From Lepturacanthus savala (lineage: Eukaryota > Chordata > Actinopteri > Scombriformes > Trichiuridae), in contig CM060472.1 in assembly GCA_030544235.1 (NCBI GenBank), positions 17,915,654 to 17,979,653 on the forward strand: 64,000 nucleotides of DNA. The letters are read 5' to 3'. Made by a program: the position numbers and the translations under genes. Each line of letters opens with the position of its first letter. Positions within the stretch are counted from its first letter, which is position 1. Under the pieces are notes generated by a model. The model saw only the letters and a list, made by a program, of their open reading frames with translations. It was not told the DNA's origin and did no database searches. Below are positions 32,781-46,200 of the stretch, in pieces.

Positions 32781-32963
32781 TCAGGTGATCTGCTCCTCCT
32801 GGTAGGTGGAGGTGGAGATGGAGCCGTAGGGATCCACGACCATCTGGGCGCAGCGCACCACCGTCACCAGCAGGAAGAAACACAGTAGGAAGAGGAAGAA
32901 GAGAGCGAAGCCCAGGTCCACGTCCACCTCAAACTGTGGCACAGAGTGAGCAGCTCGGTCCAT
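32781..32963 (-). CDS. ctxnd2: cortexin domain-containing protein 2 (small single-pass membrane protein)
   Basis: A single coding exon of 60 codons, ATG 32961-32963 and stop 32781-32783. MDRAAHSVPQFEVDVDLGF leads into one strongly hydrophobic segment (ALFFLFLLCFFLLVTVV, about residues 20-36). Then comes the cortexin-type juxtamembrane motif RCAQMVVDPYGSI and a short hydrophilic tail STSTYQEEQIT. Length and motif order fit the cortexin-domain family (CTXND1/CTXND2, about 55-60 aa), whose biochemical role is little known. CTXND2 is preferred because in human it lies next to SETDB1 and CERS2, as here (remembered synteny). An AG acceptor near 33007-33009 (CTCCTACAG on the minus strand) suggests a 5'UTR intron. 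It could be a CTXND1 paralogue instead. Confidence 0.75.
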   Translation of the reverse strand: MDRAAHSVPQFEVDVDLGFALFFLFLLCFFLLVTVVRCAQMVVDPYGSISTSTYQEEQIT

Positions 32964-33187
32964 GAGGGCGATGGTGGCAGCGATCAGTCAGTTCAGCAAC
33001 TGGACTGTAGGAGACGCAGGTGGTGATGATGACGATGATGGAGATGGTGAAGCTGGTGGTGACTTCAGCCCAGAAATAAAAATAAAAAATGAGAAAAGAA
33101 GACAAAGTTGAAGAAATTTCTGAGGGCTCAGACAGAACATAACACTTGTTATTAATATAATTAATTGAAATGATGATAAATCCGCTG

Positions 33188-33690
33188 GCAGTGGTGGAAA
33201 GTAACTAAGTATTTGCTTGAGTATTGTACTTAAAATTTAGAGGTACTAAATGTATGTGATGCTATTTTATACTTCATATATTTCATTATACTCCATTACA
33301 TCTACCTGATAGACCTAGTACTTTTCAGATGCAGATTTTTACATAAATTAATAAACTTTAACATTCTATTACCTGAATTCTATTAAATTATATACTTTTT
33401 GAAATTTGCACTTTGCACAAAAGGTGACAAACATTATGATGCAGTACTTTTACTAATAATCTACCCAAACTATCTGGAATTAGATCCACATTGATAAGCT
33501 AAAATAGTAATACATGTATTTAGTGATTAAAACAAGTAGTAATAATATACTATATTAATATAACTATTTTTTTCATTTGATACGTTAAAGACATTTTCCT
33601 GATTACTTCTGTACTTTTACTGAAGTAACACTTTTATACCAGGACTTTTACTTCTTACTGAGCATTTTTATACAACAGTTTTTCTACTTT
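33188..33690 (+). repeat. AGTA-rich interspersed repeat, copy 4 (longest)
   Basis: The most complete copy. It starts GCAGTGGTGGAAAGTAACTA and passes through ATGTGATGCTATTTTATACTTC, CTCCATTACATCTACCTGATAG, ACTTTTCAGATGCAGATTTTTACAT, TTATGATGCAGTACTTTTACT, TAGTGATTAAAACAAGTAGT and TTACTTCTGTACTTTTACTGAAGTAAC. It ends near ACAGTTTTTCTACTTTTATCTGAG. No ORF. Confidence 0.85.
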
Positions 33691-33920
33691 TATCTGAGTT
33701 CTCGCTCATCCTGTGCTTTCTATCAGTCGATATAAGTTAAAACTCACCGTTCTTCCTGCATCGCAGCGACAGTCTCTCCCCACCCGTCCAAACCTCTGGA
33801 CAGCTTCAGCATCTCTGTCCCGTTACATAAGACGTTCATCAGTCACCGAAGTCTTAACCGGCCCCTCTTCTCATGATCACCACATGAGAAGCCCACAAAT
33901 TACTTCCTGCACTTCCTCCT

Positions 33921-33981
33921 GCACACACACACGTGCACACACACGCACAAACACACACACACACATGCACAGACACACACT
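33921..33981. repeat. imperfect (CA)n microsatellite
   Basis: About 60 bases of interrupted CA repeat upstream of ctxnd2. Confidence 0.9.
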
Positions 33982-34019
33982 TGCACCTTGCGACCTCCCC
34001 TGGCGTTAAAGCCTTTATT

Positions 34020-37000
34020 AATACTTAAGCAGGAATTGAATAACGGCCTACACAGATCCTGAGTGAATCAAACACCCCACAGCCTTTGTTCTGTTGTCAA
34101 AAGAACCTTCACCGCTGTCACCGATTAGTCTTCACACCACTATAACCCTGGCACCTTAGGCGACACTGACCTTATTCATTACACGAGAGTGAATAGGCAA
34201 CAGGGGAAGGAGCAGAAACTTAATTCGAAAGTAAGGCAAAGATTTAGGGAGGAGGAGTAGGACTGGACACAGGAGGGCGTGGAAAGGAAAGTCCAGACTG
34301 GAGCAGCAGAAACAGGAGATGCATTAGCAATTAAACTGTGGAGCCAGATGCGAGCACCGGGTGGAAATTGACCCTGCCGCTTTAAAATGGAGATTGTTAC
34401 AGTGAGGCTGCCAGCCACAAGAACAGTGCGGGGGCTGAACTGCCGGGCACGGATGTAAAGTGATCTCACTCAATATGCAATTAACCAAGGAGGCCAAGAG
34501 GGGGGCGAGCGAGGGGCTGAGGAGGGAGAGAGAGACCAGCACTGGCTGCTGCTTTTCGGGAAGGATTAAAAAGAAGCCCACCAGGAAGAGTTTTCCTCAA
34601 CAAACCTGAAGATAATTATGAAAACATTTGAGAATTTTATACAGTTTCGTCCACAAACCTGCTGGACAGTGTAAAACCTGAAAACAAACGCATTCAACAA
34701 CAAAAAAAATCATCATAATCATCACCATTCATATTCATTCATCATCAATATGTTTTTTTAATTAAATTAAAAATACACTGAGTTAGTGGAATGAGATTTT
34801 CTTCTACAATCACAGGTGTTTTAATCACCACTTACTTAAAGCTGTAGTGCAGAACTCTTAAATATTAATCAATACCTGATACATCCAAGCACCTGTCAAG
34901 ACGGGTTCCTGCAATGTTGCTAAAGCGGATCAGCAGCAGGTAAATCTCTGAGTTTACTCTAGAAAAGGAGAAACATTACAGGCAGGGTCAGAGGTCAGGG
35001 GTCAGAGGTCGGGGGGGTCCCTCCCCCTGGAAATTTGAAATATCTCACGTTTTAATACCCAAGTGTCACCTTAAACAACAGCTGAACGGATCCAGGAATG
35101 CTGGATCTGATTCTGTCATTTCATTAACTTTATACCATATTTCCATAATAATATTGACCTTTTTTGCAGTTTATTATCAATTTTTGTCAAAAAGTCTTTT
35201 CCAGGAAACAGTTTTATTTTTTTATTATAATAATAGTGAAATCTATTATGTTTTCATCATTATAACAAGAAATAACACACTCGCAATCGATAAAACGGAT
35301 AACGGTTGTATATTTATTGGACCATTAAAAATAATTGTGCTTCAAAGAAGTGGGGGAACAGCCACTATTTTACAGCCATTAGCTGCTGCTAATTTACATA
35401 ACTCATCCTCTAGATGAGATTTATCAGATCATATAGGTCATATTGAAGTGTGTGAAAGGAGTTGTTAACGCGAAACTATTAATCCACTGTTTTACAGCCT
35501 TGTACAGCAGTTTATTTATTTAGGACTCCAGGGCAATCACACCAGGCCTACTCTATTTCTCTTCCAGACGGATTTTGGCACCGAAACTCGTCCTGCAGCT
35601 TTGAGAGGACACAAGCGAATTATATATCAAGACATGCAATGGTGTGCTATCACTTGCTATCACACCAGCACAAGTCACGAGAAAAACCTGCGCAAGGTTT
35701 CTCATAGGGAATGAATGGGAGGGAAAAAAAATCTAATCTAATTAATCAAATCTAATTTTTTGCAGTTTTTACTGAATTTAAATGTTCAGCCTGTAGATTT
35801 TCATAGAGAAGCAGAACAGACCTCTGTTTTAAACTAGCCAATATATTACTGTATATATATATTATCCAATATTTACTGTAGAAACACCAAATCACACTAA
35901 AGCTTTAGTGAAGTCATTACAGCAATGATGGATGATGATGGTTATTTTCTGATAGGAGCTACTGTTTTTTCGGTCAAAGGTCAAATGGGAGACCAGCACA
36001 GGGGCAGAAAAATGCTGTTTTTCCCCACATCGCTGTCTGCATAAGTTGCTGAATAAATACTTGAAAAGAAAATGTGTGTTGTAGGTCTGCTCCTTGTATA
36101 TAATATCATAAATTGACTCACATTATTTGCATAAAATCTCTGTAGAAGCTCATCATAATGCAGCTGTAGCCCCTGGAGAACATTTTCTAGTTTATTTTTA
36201 TGTGCTAATATAATTAGTGCTAATCTCCAGCAGGGGGAGACAGAACTCACACTGCAGGTTCAATAATTGATCATAAACACAAGTTTTTCAAGTTTATTAC
36301 TTACAGCATTAATTTTTTCCAACTGTTTCCCCCCACATTATATTAAAACTATTTAATATTATATATATATATATATTTAAATTACTATAAGTTATATATT
36401 TAAATTACTATAAGTATGGACATGTTTTCAAGTTGAACAATTTTCTTTTTAAATTAGTCTTTTCATGTTTTTGTAGCTTCAAAAAGTAAATCAATTAAAA
36501 TAATATAAAATATTACACAATATTACCATTTTTTTATATAATTGCATAAATAAATATAAATGAAACTCATCAAAAATGTTTCGAAATTTTTCATTGTTTA
36601 TCTTCATTCCTGCCTTTCATTAAGTGCTGCTCCCCGAATTATTTTTCACACCTTATGTCACCGCTAGATTGTACCATCTGATCTTGTAACAGCTCCATGG
36701 CGCCTTCCTGTCTACAGCAGTGGAACCAGTGACTGATGTGCATGCCAGAGTATTTACCTCACATCCACAGCAGCAGATGGCCTCCACGACTGTTTTACAT
36801 CGGTATGAGAATGATAACGACCACATTTCTCAGCCCTTTTGGATCTGTGCTGCTGGACTGTGGCATTATAATTGGCATGCATCAGGTTCAGGCCTCGATA
36901 ATTAGAAGAGATAAAAAGACAGGACAACCACAATACACCAGCTCGGAAGTAATCTGATTCGATTTTATTCAGATTAAATCTGGAAAATGCGCTTAAAATC

Positions 37001-37180
37001 AGAAATCTGATTAGATGATGCAATCCAGCGTCAGTTCTGGATCAAACCTCAGTACATGTTGTTTAAAACATTTTAGTAAGATCGGATACCTTTGATCCAA
37101 AATGTCTGGATTATCCCGATCCCAGCAGAAGATGGATTCAGGATAATACAAATGTAATGAAACTTTTAAATTGTTTTTAA
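34020..37180. other. intergenic DNA between ctxnd2 and cers2; no gene seen
   Basis: Mostly unique-looking AT-rich DNA with no ORF carrying a recognisable domain. It includes the direct-repeat nuclear-receptor-like cluster at 34985-35011 and short (TA)n tracts near 36362-36375. Confidence 0.5.
34985..35011 (+). promoter_or_regulatory. four tandem AGGTCA-like half-sites with 1-nt spacing (DR1 array)
   Basis: Reads GGGTCA-g-AGGTCA-g-GGGTCA-g-AGGTCG, a 7-nt period. DR1 arrangements of this half-site are bound by HNF4, RXR/PPAR and COUP-TF class receptors (established knowledge). It lies about 2 kb upstream of the ctxnd2 coding exon and 4.3 kb downstream of cers2. Occupancy is unknown. Confidence 0.45.
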
Positions 37181-37184
37181 CGGT

Positions 37185-37360
37185 TACCTGATAGTCGAGT
37201 GGTTAAGGTCTGTACTATATGGGCAAACATGTCCCCAAACGAGTCCCCAGTTCAGTTCCCAGCTGGCTGGACCACTTCTAGAGGTCATTTCCCTATTCCT
37301 TCCCCCATTCCTGTCCATCTACTGTCCTATATGAATAAAGACAAGAAAGACAAAAAATAA
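37185..37360 (+). repeat. tRNA-derived SINE, second copy/type
   Basis: The head TACCTGATAGTCGAGTGGTTAA resembles a tRNA A-box region. AGTTCAGTTCC at 37250-37260 resembles a B box. A pyrimidine-rich body follows, and the tail is TGAATAAAGACAAGAAAGAC. Same overall architecture as 13660-13850, but a different sequence. Confidence 0.65.
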
Positions 37361-38143
37361 CTCAACTGTTTGTAACTTATGTTTTGGGATTCCGAACGGT
37401 TGGTTGAGCAAAACATGGTTATAAATATAAATCAAATAGAAAAAATTGACAAAAAATTAACTGATGATAAAAGTAATCACCAGTTGTGGTTGTAAAGGCT
37501 AAAGAAATGAAATGAGCATTGCATTAACCCGAATGCATTTATGATGGAAAGCCATCAACTCGAAAACCAGTTAGTTCAATCAATCTTTATTCATCACATA
37601 ATCAATGTGTAATAAAGATTGATTTTTATACATTGTAATGTATTTTCTGCTTGGTATTTTATATTTACTTTACATGTATTTTTTGCACAGGACAATAAAG
37701 TTTTTCTCATCTAATTTAAATCAATAAACTTTGCATGTAAATATCTAAAAGCTTTATCTTCCCATCAAATGATCATTTCAGATTCAAACTAAAAGAAACA
37801 ATGACAGAAAGATGTTATCCACAATTATCTTTATCATCATCATTATTATGATTTTACATCTCAGCAACACATAAAACACTTCTATAGAAGCAAAGCTCTG
37901 TAGAGGCAGCTGCGGGCGATTGGTCGTCATGAGCCGAGGCATCAAGGAGAGTTAGAGGTCGTTACAGTGCAGCGTCGGCACAACGATGGCAAAAATTAAG
38001 ACAAAGGGACAGAAACGGGTTGGTTTTTTTTTTACAGTTAACACTCAATGTGTTGATGAAGGCACTTGCAGATGAAAGGAGACTAGAAAATGTAAACCAT
38101 ACTTTGGTGTTTCATTCTTTAAGATTCCATAAACTCTTCTTAT

Positions 38144-38146
<3 letters not shown>

Positions 38147-38175
<29 letters not shown>
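38147..38175. repeat. poly-T tract
   Basis: About 29 consecutive T residues in the presumed cers2 3'UTR or downstream region; on the cers2 strand it reads poly-A. Confidence 0.95.
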
Positions 38176-38180
<5 letters not shown>

Positions 38181-39341
38181 AACCAAAGAGGAAGATCTCA
38201 GGTCGATAACATCGTACATAAATATGAAACAAAAAAAATAATAATCAAATAATCCAAACATTTCTGAAACAGAAAAAAAAGAAATCAGGCTTGGATTCAA
38301 ATATAATACTATCTCTAAATTTACTAAATATAAAGTCAATTATGAAATATAGAAGGAACCATAAAGTGCATCTTTGGATGGAGGGAAAAACAACACTGAA
38401 TGGAAATGCTATGGACAGTTCCAGCCAATAAAGAATTAATAAACAGTTACTGATTGGTTTGGGTTATACTCAACAAATTGCTCCCAAATTTAAACCATTC
38501 GACTGGACTGAAAACAAATAAAAACGCAAAGTAAAATAAAATCATACAACTAAAAAGATATTAAGCATCAACAAAACAAACATTTAAAAATGATCCGGAC
38601 TCGGTGCCTTCTGCTTCTTTTCCAAAAGGCTTTAAGACGAACAAACAAAGGCACATTTCAACATGCTGACGAGCAGCTTTTCTCAAACTGTTAAAACTAT
38701 TATTTATCCACCAATTATTTTTGCTTTAAACATCGGGACAAATATATTTTAGCAAACATTGGCTCACAACTCTTGACAAGAACCGAAATGACTGACACAG
38801 ACTGTCAAGAAAAAAAAAATGTCAGCTGTTGAAAACAATCTCATTATTACCACCTCTGGACGTCAGTAAACAGACTTAAATCAGGTCCGTGAAGGACAAC
38901 CCCGCCTCGTTTCCCTGGCGACGCGGACTTCAGTGTGGTTAAGTTGAACAGAAATCAACAGTCAAGTTTAAAGGCAGTTCTACTAAGAAGAGTGTTAACG
39001 GCTGTGTGGGAGGATCGATGCCGCCCGACCACAGCGTCTATTAAAACACTTCCAGTAACAAGACGTAAAGCTACAAGCAGGCAAATTTGGCAAATGTGGC
39101 AACTGGGGTTTGTTGGAGTGCAGTGAAAAGAGGAGAGGGGGTCCGAGCTCTTCCTCTCCTCGTTTAACTTAGTGTGGAACAGAGATTATTTGGGGATTCT
39201 ACGTGCGCACGCGTGAGTGTGCTTCCTTTTGCCTCTTTCTACAGGCCGCGCTCCCGTTCTTTGGCTTTCAGGTGACGGCCGCGTGCGAGGCTCCGAGCTC
39301 GCTCTCCTCGCGCTGCCTCGTCTCCAGCTGTCGCCGTGGGA

Positions 39342-42300
39342 TCAGTCCGTCTTACTGCGGTTGTTGTTGAGGGGGGTGTGGCCGTTCTGCATGTGGCCGT
39401 TTTTAGATTTGTCCCTGCACTCGTGGTCTTCGTCTTCGGACTCTGACTCCTCTTTGTCGCTCCGCTCGTCCTCGACGATGTCCTGTCGGGTTAAAGAAAC
39501 ACAAGGTGGCGTTTGGACAGTTGTTGTTTGAGTTTTGTTGCTTAGAGAGCTATTCACATGTGACTAATCCAAGTCTGTATTTTACTGACATTCTCCTAGT
39601 TTTGAAAAAAACAAAACAAAGTCTCTAAATGAGCTAAAATGAGTGTGTCACTTATGAAATGTACAACCAGATGTTCAAATTTTTATTTTTTCAGGGAATC
39701 TTCGAACATAATTTTTTGCACAATTTTTACAGCCCCAATGTTAATTCCCATGAAAACTTTGAATATTCTGAAACAGATCAAAAAAAGGTTAATATTTCTA
39801 AAACTCTGGAGCTGATCTGTCCTTTGCGTCCTGCATATAATGTGAGTGGAAGCTGCGGCTCTTACGTTGCCCGGCAGGAACTTGATGGCCATGCGCAGGA
39901 TGAGTCCGGCCCAGAAGATGTGCAGCGCCATCAGCACGATCAGCAGCCCGTTGAAGAAGTAGAAGCCGAAGAAGGGGGGGTAGAGGGTCAGAGGGTACAC
40001 CCACGTCGTGTGTATGATCCTGCACAGGGACAAAGACAGAACAGAGAGTCCAGTCACAGCCACCTACACTCACCATCAAAAGCCCTTTGAGCAGGGAGCA
40101 GCGCTCACACAATAACACGCTTGTTGTTTCCATTAAACCGCTGCAAAAGAAACGTTCTCAGCAAGTTTTGTACATTTCTGCAAAAGAAAACGTTAATCAG
40201 AGCTTCCCTCATCCACCTGTGTGCTGAAATACTCAGGATGTGACAGGATTATCTCTGTGAAGCAGGAGTCTCTGTCATTCTGGATGTTTCTCATGTGTCT
40301 GCAGAACCGTGCAACTGATCCTCTTCACACTTTGTGTTGCTGGGGACCGAGTGAGTTCAGAGTTGAATTTGGTGGCGCTACAACAACGACCTGTAACCTT
40401 TCAACTGAGAGATACAGAATCTAATATTTTGATCCTGGACTTAGTGGATCCAGTCAAATCTTTTCATTTAAATGGATAGTATCAAACGTCATGTGATGTA
40501 ACCCTAAAAACTTGGCACCAGAACAGAGGATTCTTAATTTACCAGAAGGGGAGGATGACGAGGCGAGTGATGATGAAAACAGCAGCAAACACGGTGAAAA
40601 TGAAGTTGCAGGTTCTCCTCCAGCCGGCGTAGTTAAACATCTTGGCTGCCTGGAGAGAAAAGAACGAGGTCACAGTGAAACACGTTCGTGTGTTTTCCTG
40701 TGGAGGGCAGCCCGCAACAATATGACCCAAATACTAACAGCACACTGCAAAAAAAATCTAATTAGCAGCCGGACATATTTTATCTTAAAACATCTAGGTG
40801 AATCATCTTGGTCCTTTGGAAAATCAGTCTGCTTATGGAAAGTTTTTTTCTTGCTTTGGGACACTTTAATCTTGTTTTCTGAAATCAAAACCAAATTGAA
40901 TTTAGGAAAGCAAGATTAAATTTCCAAAAAAATCAAGAAAAGTGAAATGAGGTAAATTGAATAAAGCAATTCAAGATAGTTCTGTTCAATAATGGACTAA
41001 TTGTACCAAAAACAAGATATTTTCACTCATAGGATTTTATGTTTTGCACTGAAACTGCAACAGAAGAAGTATCTTCACATTTTAATGTTTTAATGATGCT
41101 GCTGCGCAACAGTTTTTCTTAAAGAGACTCGCCGCACCTCCATGAAATAGTCTGCGGCATCGTGCACCAACATGATCAAAGTTCCTCCACGGATGTAGTT
41201 GACGAGCCATGAGAAGCTGATGAGGAAGATGGTGGCTGCGTGGTGGATGATCTGCTCTTTGAAATCCTGGACAGGAAAAAAAAAAAAGGTTTATAAATGT
41301 TGTCACTCATTGATCGCGCTGTAAAGATCAGTCACTGATCGACAGTGTGTGTTCCATTTATTTTAATAAATCATTAATGCCCTGCACAGCAGATTATACT
41401 GCACAGTATAAAAGTGCAATAAAAGCCTTTCACATGTGTTCCATTCAAAATTAAATCATTTATGGTTAAGTCGATATTCAAAAACTACTTGGGAGATGTT
41501 TTGGAAGTTGAAATAAAACCTTCTGCTGCTACTGCAGAAACATCGAAGTCAATACTTAAATAGAAGGAAAAACTCCCTCCGACCTTTATTTCGTATGAAT
41601 CGAGCCGTTGACATTAGAGTAAATTTGTTCCTCTATAAGATTTGTTCAGAACTGTTAAGGGACATGGAAACAATTGGCCTGGAGGAAAAACACATGTGAC
41701 TGAGATCATAGTTTTATAACAACGTTTTGTAACTTCTAATTTGATTTTTTTATTATACATTATGTTAATAGTTTCTCTAACTTCTTATTATCATTTATCA
41801 CCTACGATATTTGTCACATTGAATATATTAGCTCCGCCAAGGGGGTTATGGTTTAGCCAGCGTTTGTCTGTCTGTCTGTGAGCAAAATACCTCAAAAGAT
41901 TTTAGCTGGATAATCATAAAATTTTCAGCGAATGTTGGGAATAGTACCATGAACAGATGATTTAATTTTGGTAATGATCCCGAAGAAATCCTGGATTCTG
42001 GATCGCTTTAAATGTTTTTTTTTGTTTGGTAATATTGCCGTAAATGGACCTTCAAACAGGCGCCGTCATTTGGGGCCATCTGGTGGTGATGTCTGGCACC
42101 TGCGTAGCTTAGGACAACAATGATGAGTGCTTGTCATGATATGCTTGCATTCTCTGAATGCTTTTCTAGTTTATACGTGGAGTTGTTGTTGTGACATATT
42201 TATGAAATTAATATTATGGGTCTTCTAAATGGTACAATAACCCTGCTGCTGGGGGGTGTACAGATACACTCCGGTATTGCGTTTATCTGAGTGTATCTGT

Positions 42301-43055
42301 ACAAAATAAACCCTCATATTAGAGCCCAGCTGCTTCAATACATGATTGTGGTTATTAACCCAACGTCAGCAGCAGAGGCCTGAAGGCTGCCGTCTGTGAC
42401 TGAAACACGGATCTGTCTCTGTCTGCTGAGCTCACGCTAACGACAGGAAACCAGACAAACCCATTTGTTTGTTGCACGACTCCACCAAAGTGACAGAGAG
42501 GACGGGACGAGTGGAACAGAACACGTTAATTATCATTAATGGATTTCTGGGCGCAGACAGCGCCACTCGATACAAAACATGGAGTCAGGACTAAACGAGG
42601 AAGTCAATATCCAAACCACAGTATAAACTCCCACCCAGCCGATCACTGGAAACGATTATTGGAGCACTCAGTGGAATCTGCCCGGATCTCTGTGACCTCA
42701 CTTACCTTCCGTTTGACATCTGACGCGACGCTAAACACCAGCGAGAGATAGAAGCCGAGCTCGATCATATAGTACCAGTACTGAGACGGACACAGGGGCT
42801 GGAGAAGAGAGACACGTCTTTTAGAATAACAAGCTGACCCGCGAATAGCAGTGTGATCTCTCATTCAGTTCGGAAAAAGAGAAACTGGTTCTGTACTTTC
42901 AATGAATATTTGAGCAGAATAAAATGAGAAAGGTATTGATTGAATATGAACTTGATAAAAGCACTGACGCACCATTTTGGGGAAGCCGTCCCACATCAGC
43001 TTCAAGTCATACAACCATGGTTTCTGAGGACAGATATTACATTTTTTTAATATAT

Positions 43056-43148
<93 letters not shown>

Positions 43149-43175
43149 TATATATACACATACATATATATATAC

Positions 43176-43206
<31 letters not shown>

Positions 43207-46200
43207 CATATATATATACATACATATATATATATATACATACATACATACATATACATACATACACACATATATATACATACACACATATATATATATA
43301 CATACACACATACACACATATATTACATAATATATTAATATATATTTTAACACACATCAGCACTTCAGTGCACAAACGGCAAACACACACAGAAAATCAA
43401 TGTTTGAAAAGTTTCAACTGTTTCAACTATTTCAGTCGCCAGTAAATGAATAAAAGACATTTTTACCCATTTACTTAAGTAAAAGTAGCAATACGGAAAT
43501 GTAAAAATACTCCATTACAAGCAAGACCATTTCAAATCTTACTTTAGTAAAAGTACAGAAGTAAGAACAGCTAAATGTTTTTAAAACACTAAACAGGGAC
43601 ATTTAGCATAACAAGTATTTTTACTTTTCATACTTTGACTGTATGCGTGTGTCTCTCATTGGAATTTTATGCTCATTTATTGACATGTAAATCTAATGTT
43701 AACTTCTATTGTTGGGGAAATCAAGCATCTTTCATAAACTGTTCATGTTTTACATAGAAAATACTGATCACAAAGGAAGCTCAGTACAGCTGTCAGGTAA
43801 ATGTAGTGGTGTGAAGTATAGTACAGGTACAGGTACCTCAAAGCTGTACTTAAGTACAGTATTTGAGTACCGGTAAATGTACTTGGGTATCTTCCCCCAC
43901 TGTTAAAGCAGATGTTGAGGAGTAGTCTACTCACATCGATGAGGGCCGCCAGGCCAGCAAAGAAAGCAAGAAGGTAAAAGGTAAATCTCCAACTGTAAGA
44001 GAATGTACAGTTATCTCATAAAACATTCAACACAGGAAAAAAGACATTAAACCCAAACGTGCTGAACCTCTAGTTACATAAAAGCACAAGTCAATGATCA
44101 ATGGTTTTATCAATGAATAATTCTCGTCAGCGTATCTGAAGTCTGATCACTAACGTTCTACCTGAAGCAGCTCAGCTCTGACTCTGAAACTTCAGGTTCT
44201 GTTTGAAGTGAAACATTCTGCAGGTTTGCAGCATGTTTCTGTCCGTTTCCTCCCATCACTGACCACAGTTTGGCAACAACAGTTTGAGAAATATTCGCTC
44301 ACATATTTTGGGTGTGTCCGGGTTAAAAACAGCAGCAAATACCAAAAACTTTTTTTTGTTTTTTTCACACTGAACAAGAATTGTGACAATGGGAAAAACA
44401 GCTGTAAGGCTCCATCTAGCTTCTTCTTTTAGTGTCATTTCTGCATTTTCTGAGCCTAAGGCTATGATTATTGTCTCATTTTTACTTTAAACTCTATCCG
44501 ATTAATCTATATTTATTCATGTTATCAAACATGAGTTTAGATTAAAGAAAGTTAATTTAATAAAACAAGCAAAACCTATTCTTTCAAGGATTTTTTTTTT
44601 TTGGAGGGGGGGGGGTTTATGACGTAATTCAATATGACAAAAAAAAAATCAGTGAAGCCTTTTATGTGAAAAAGACAGAGTTGCATTAAATGCAAACAAA
44701 GACCAAAATAATTTAAAAATATTTGATAGAAACACATCAACAAAGATGGAGTCAATGACGTCATAAAGTAACAGTTCATTGCTCTGCAGTTAGCAGGAAT
44801 CTGTAGATTCCTTCAGTGTCAGATTCTCCAAAACATACGGACCCATTACTTAAAAACAGTAAAAGTGCTGAACAAGGCAGTTTATCATTTATTTTTTTGC
44901 TGAATAAAGGATTTGGTTTTTCTGGTGACTTTTTTGGTGAATCACCAAATTTCTCCTGTGTTTTTTTACTTCCTTAATTTGGAGTTTTCTACAGTATTGT
45001 GAAAAAATGTCAAGTCAAAGATTATCATTCAACCAGTTGAGAAACTCAATGAATCAGCAACACAAGCACGCTGGTCAATAACTTCACCACCTTCCCAACA
45101 CCGGGTCCTAAACAGTGAAGACGGTCTCTGTTACTGCAGTTTTCTTCTACCCGTCCTTTATGAGTCGCAGATCTGTATCTACCTGGCTTCCCGAAACTTC
45201 TTGAGCTTGCTGGGTCGGTCCTGGTTTCTCCGCCGCCTGAACCACCTCTGGACCTGTCGCACCGAGCAGCCGGTCTGCTTGCTTAACCTCTCGATGGAGC
45301 TCTGACAACAAACACAGGACGACAGTCAGGAAACACCTCAGTCTGGGGATCTGAGGACAGAGGAAGTAACTGAAGCCTCGCCAGGTCATTCTGCAGGCAG
45401 CCAACAAACAAACTCAACCCTCAGACCGCTTCAGGCCGACAGATGCAGACACGTATGAAGCTGTGCGGTTTCCAGCAGGCTGTGCAGGTCTTACCTGTGT
45501 GGGATGCTTAGACGTGCTGCAGAAATGAGACTCCAGTGTGTGGTTCGGATGAGCGTAAACACGCGGCTTATCGCTGACTCCCAGCAGAGAGGCCAGAGGC
45601 ATCGCTACCGTCCTGCGGAGAGATAAAAAAAAAAAAAACCACTAATTTCTGATCCCATGGAAATCTATCTTGTGTGTTTGCGTGTGTCTATAACGCAGGA
45701 ATCTGTCCTGTGTGTGTGTGGCACCTTGCAACTCGACAACTGTTGAATTGACTTCACACTTGGTGGATTTCTAAAGGAAGCAGGATGTTCAGTGTGGAAT
45801 ATGGTGCAACATGGCCAGACGGTGCAACTTGCCGCTTATATTACATTATATTAGAAAGAATGTCACAGCTCCTGAAAGCTTTGGGCTATCGGAACCAGAG
45901 AGATAAGATGTCTGAGTGTTCAGGACACATCTGCAGCGGCAGCATCTCTATCCGAAGGCTTCTCTGTATGTGTATATGTACAGGTGCATCTCAAATAATC
46001 AGCATATCCTGAAATGTTTTAAGTTTTTTTTTAAGTGTATGCCATTATCCCTAAAATTACAATACATACTGGCTTGAAATATTTCACTCTAGGTATAATA
46101 TATCTATATAATATACGAGTTGCATTTTCTGAAATGATTGCTAAAAATACTGAACTTTTCCATGATGTATGTATGTTTTGCATATCTCAAGAGCCGTTCA

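Noticed and set aside
42865..43445. Long open frames of alternating Ile/Tyr on both strands
   Set aside because: Artefacts of the (TA)n/(ACATAT)n tract in a cers2 intron.
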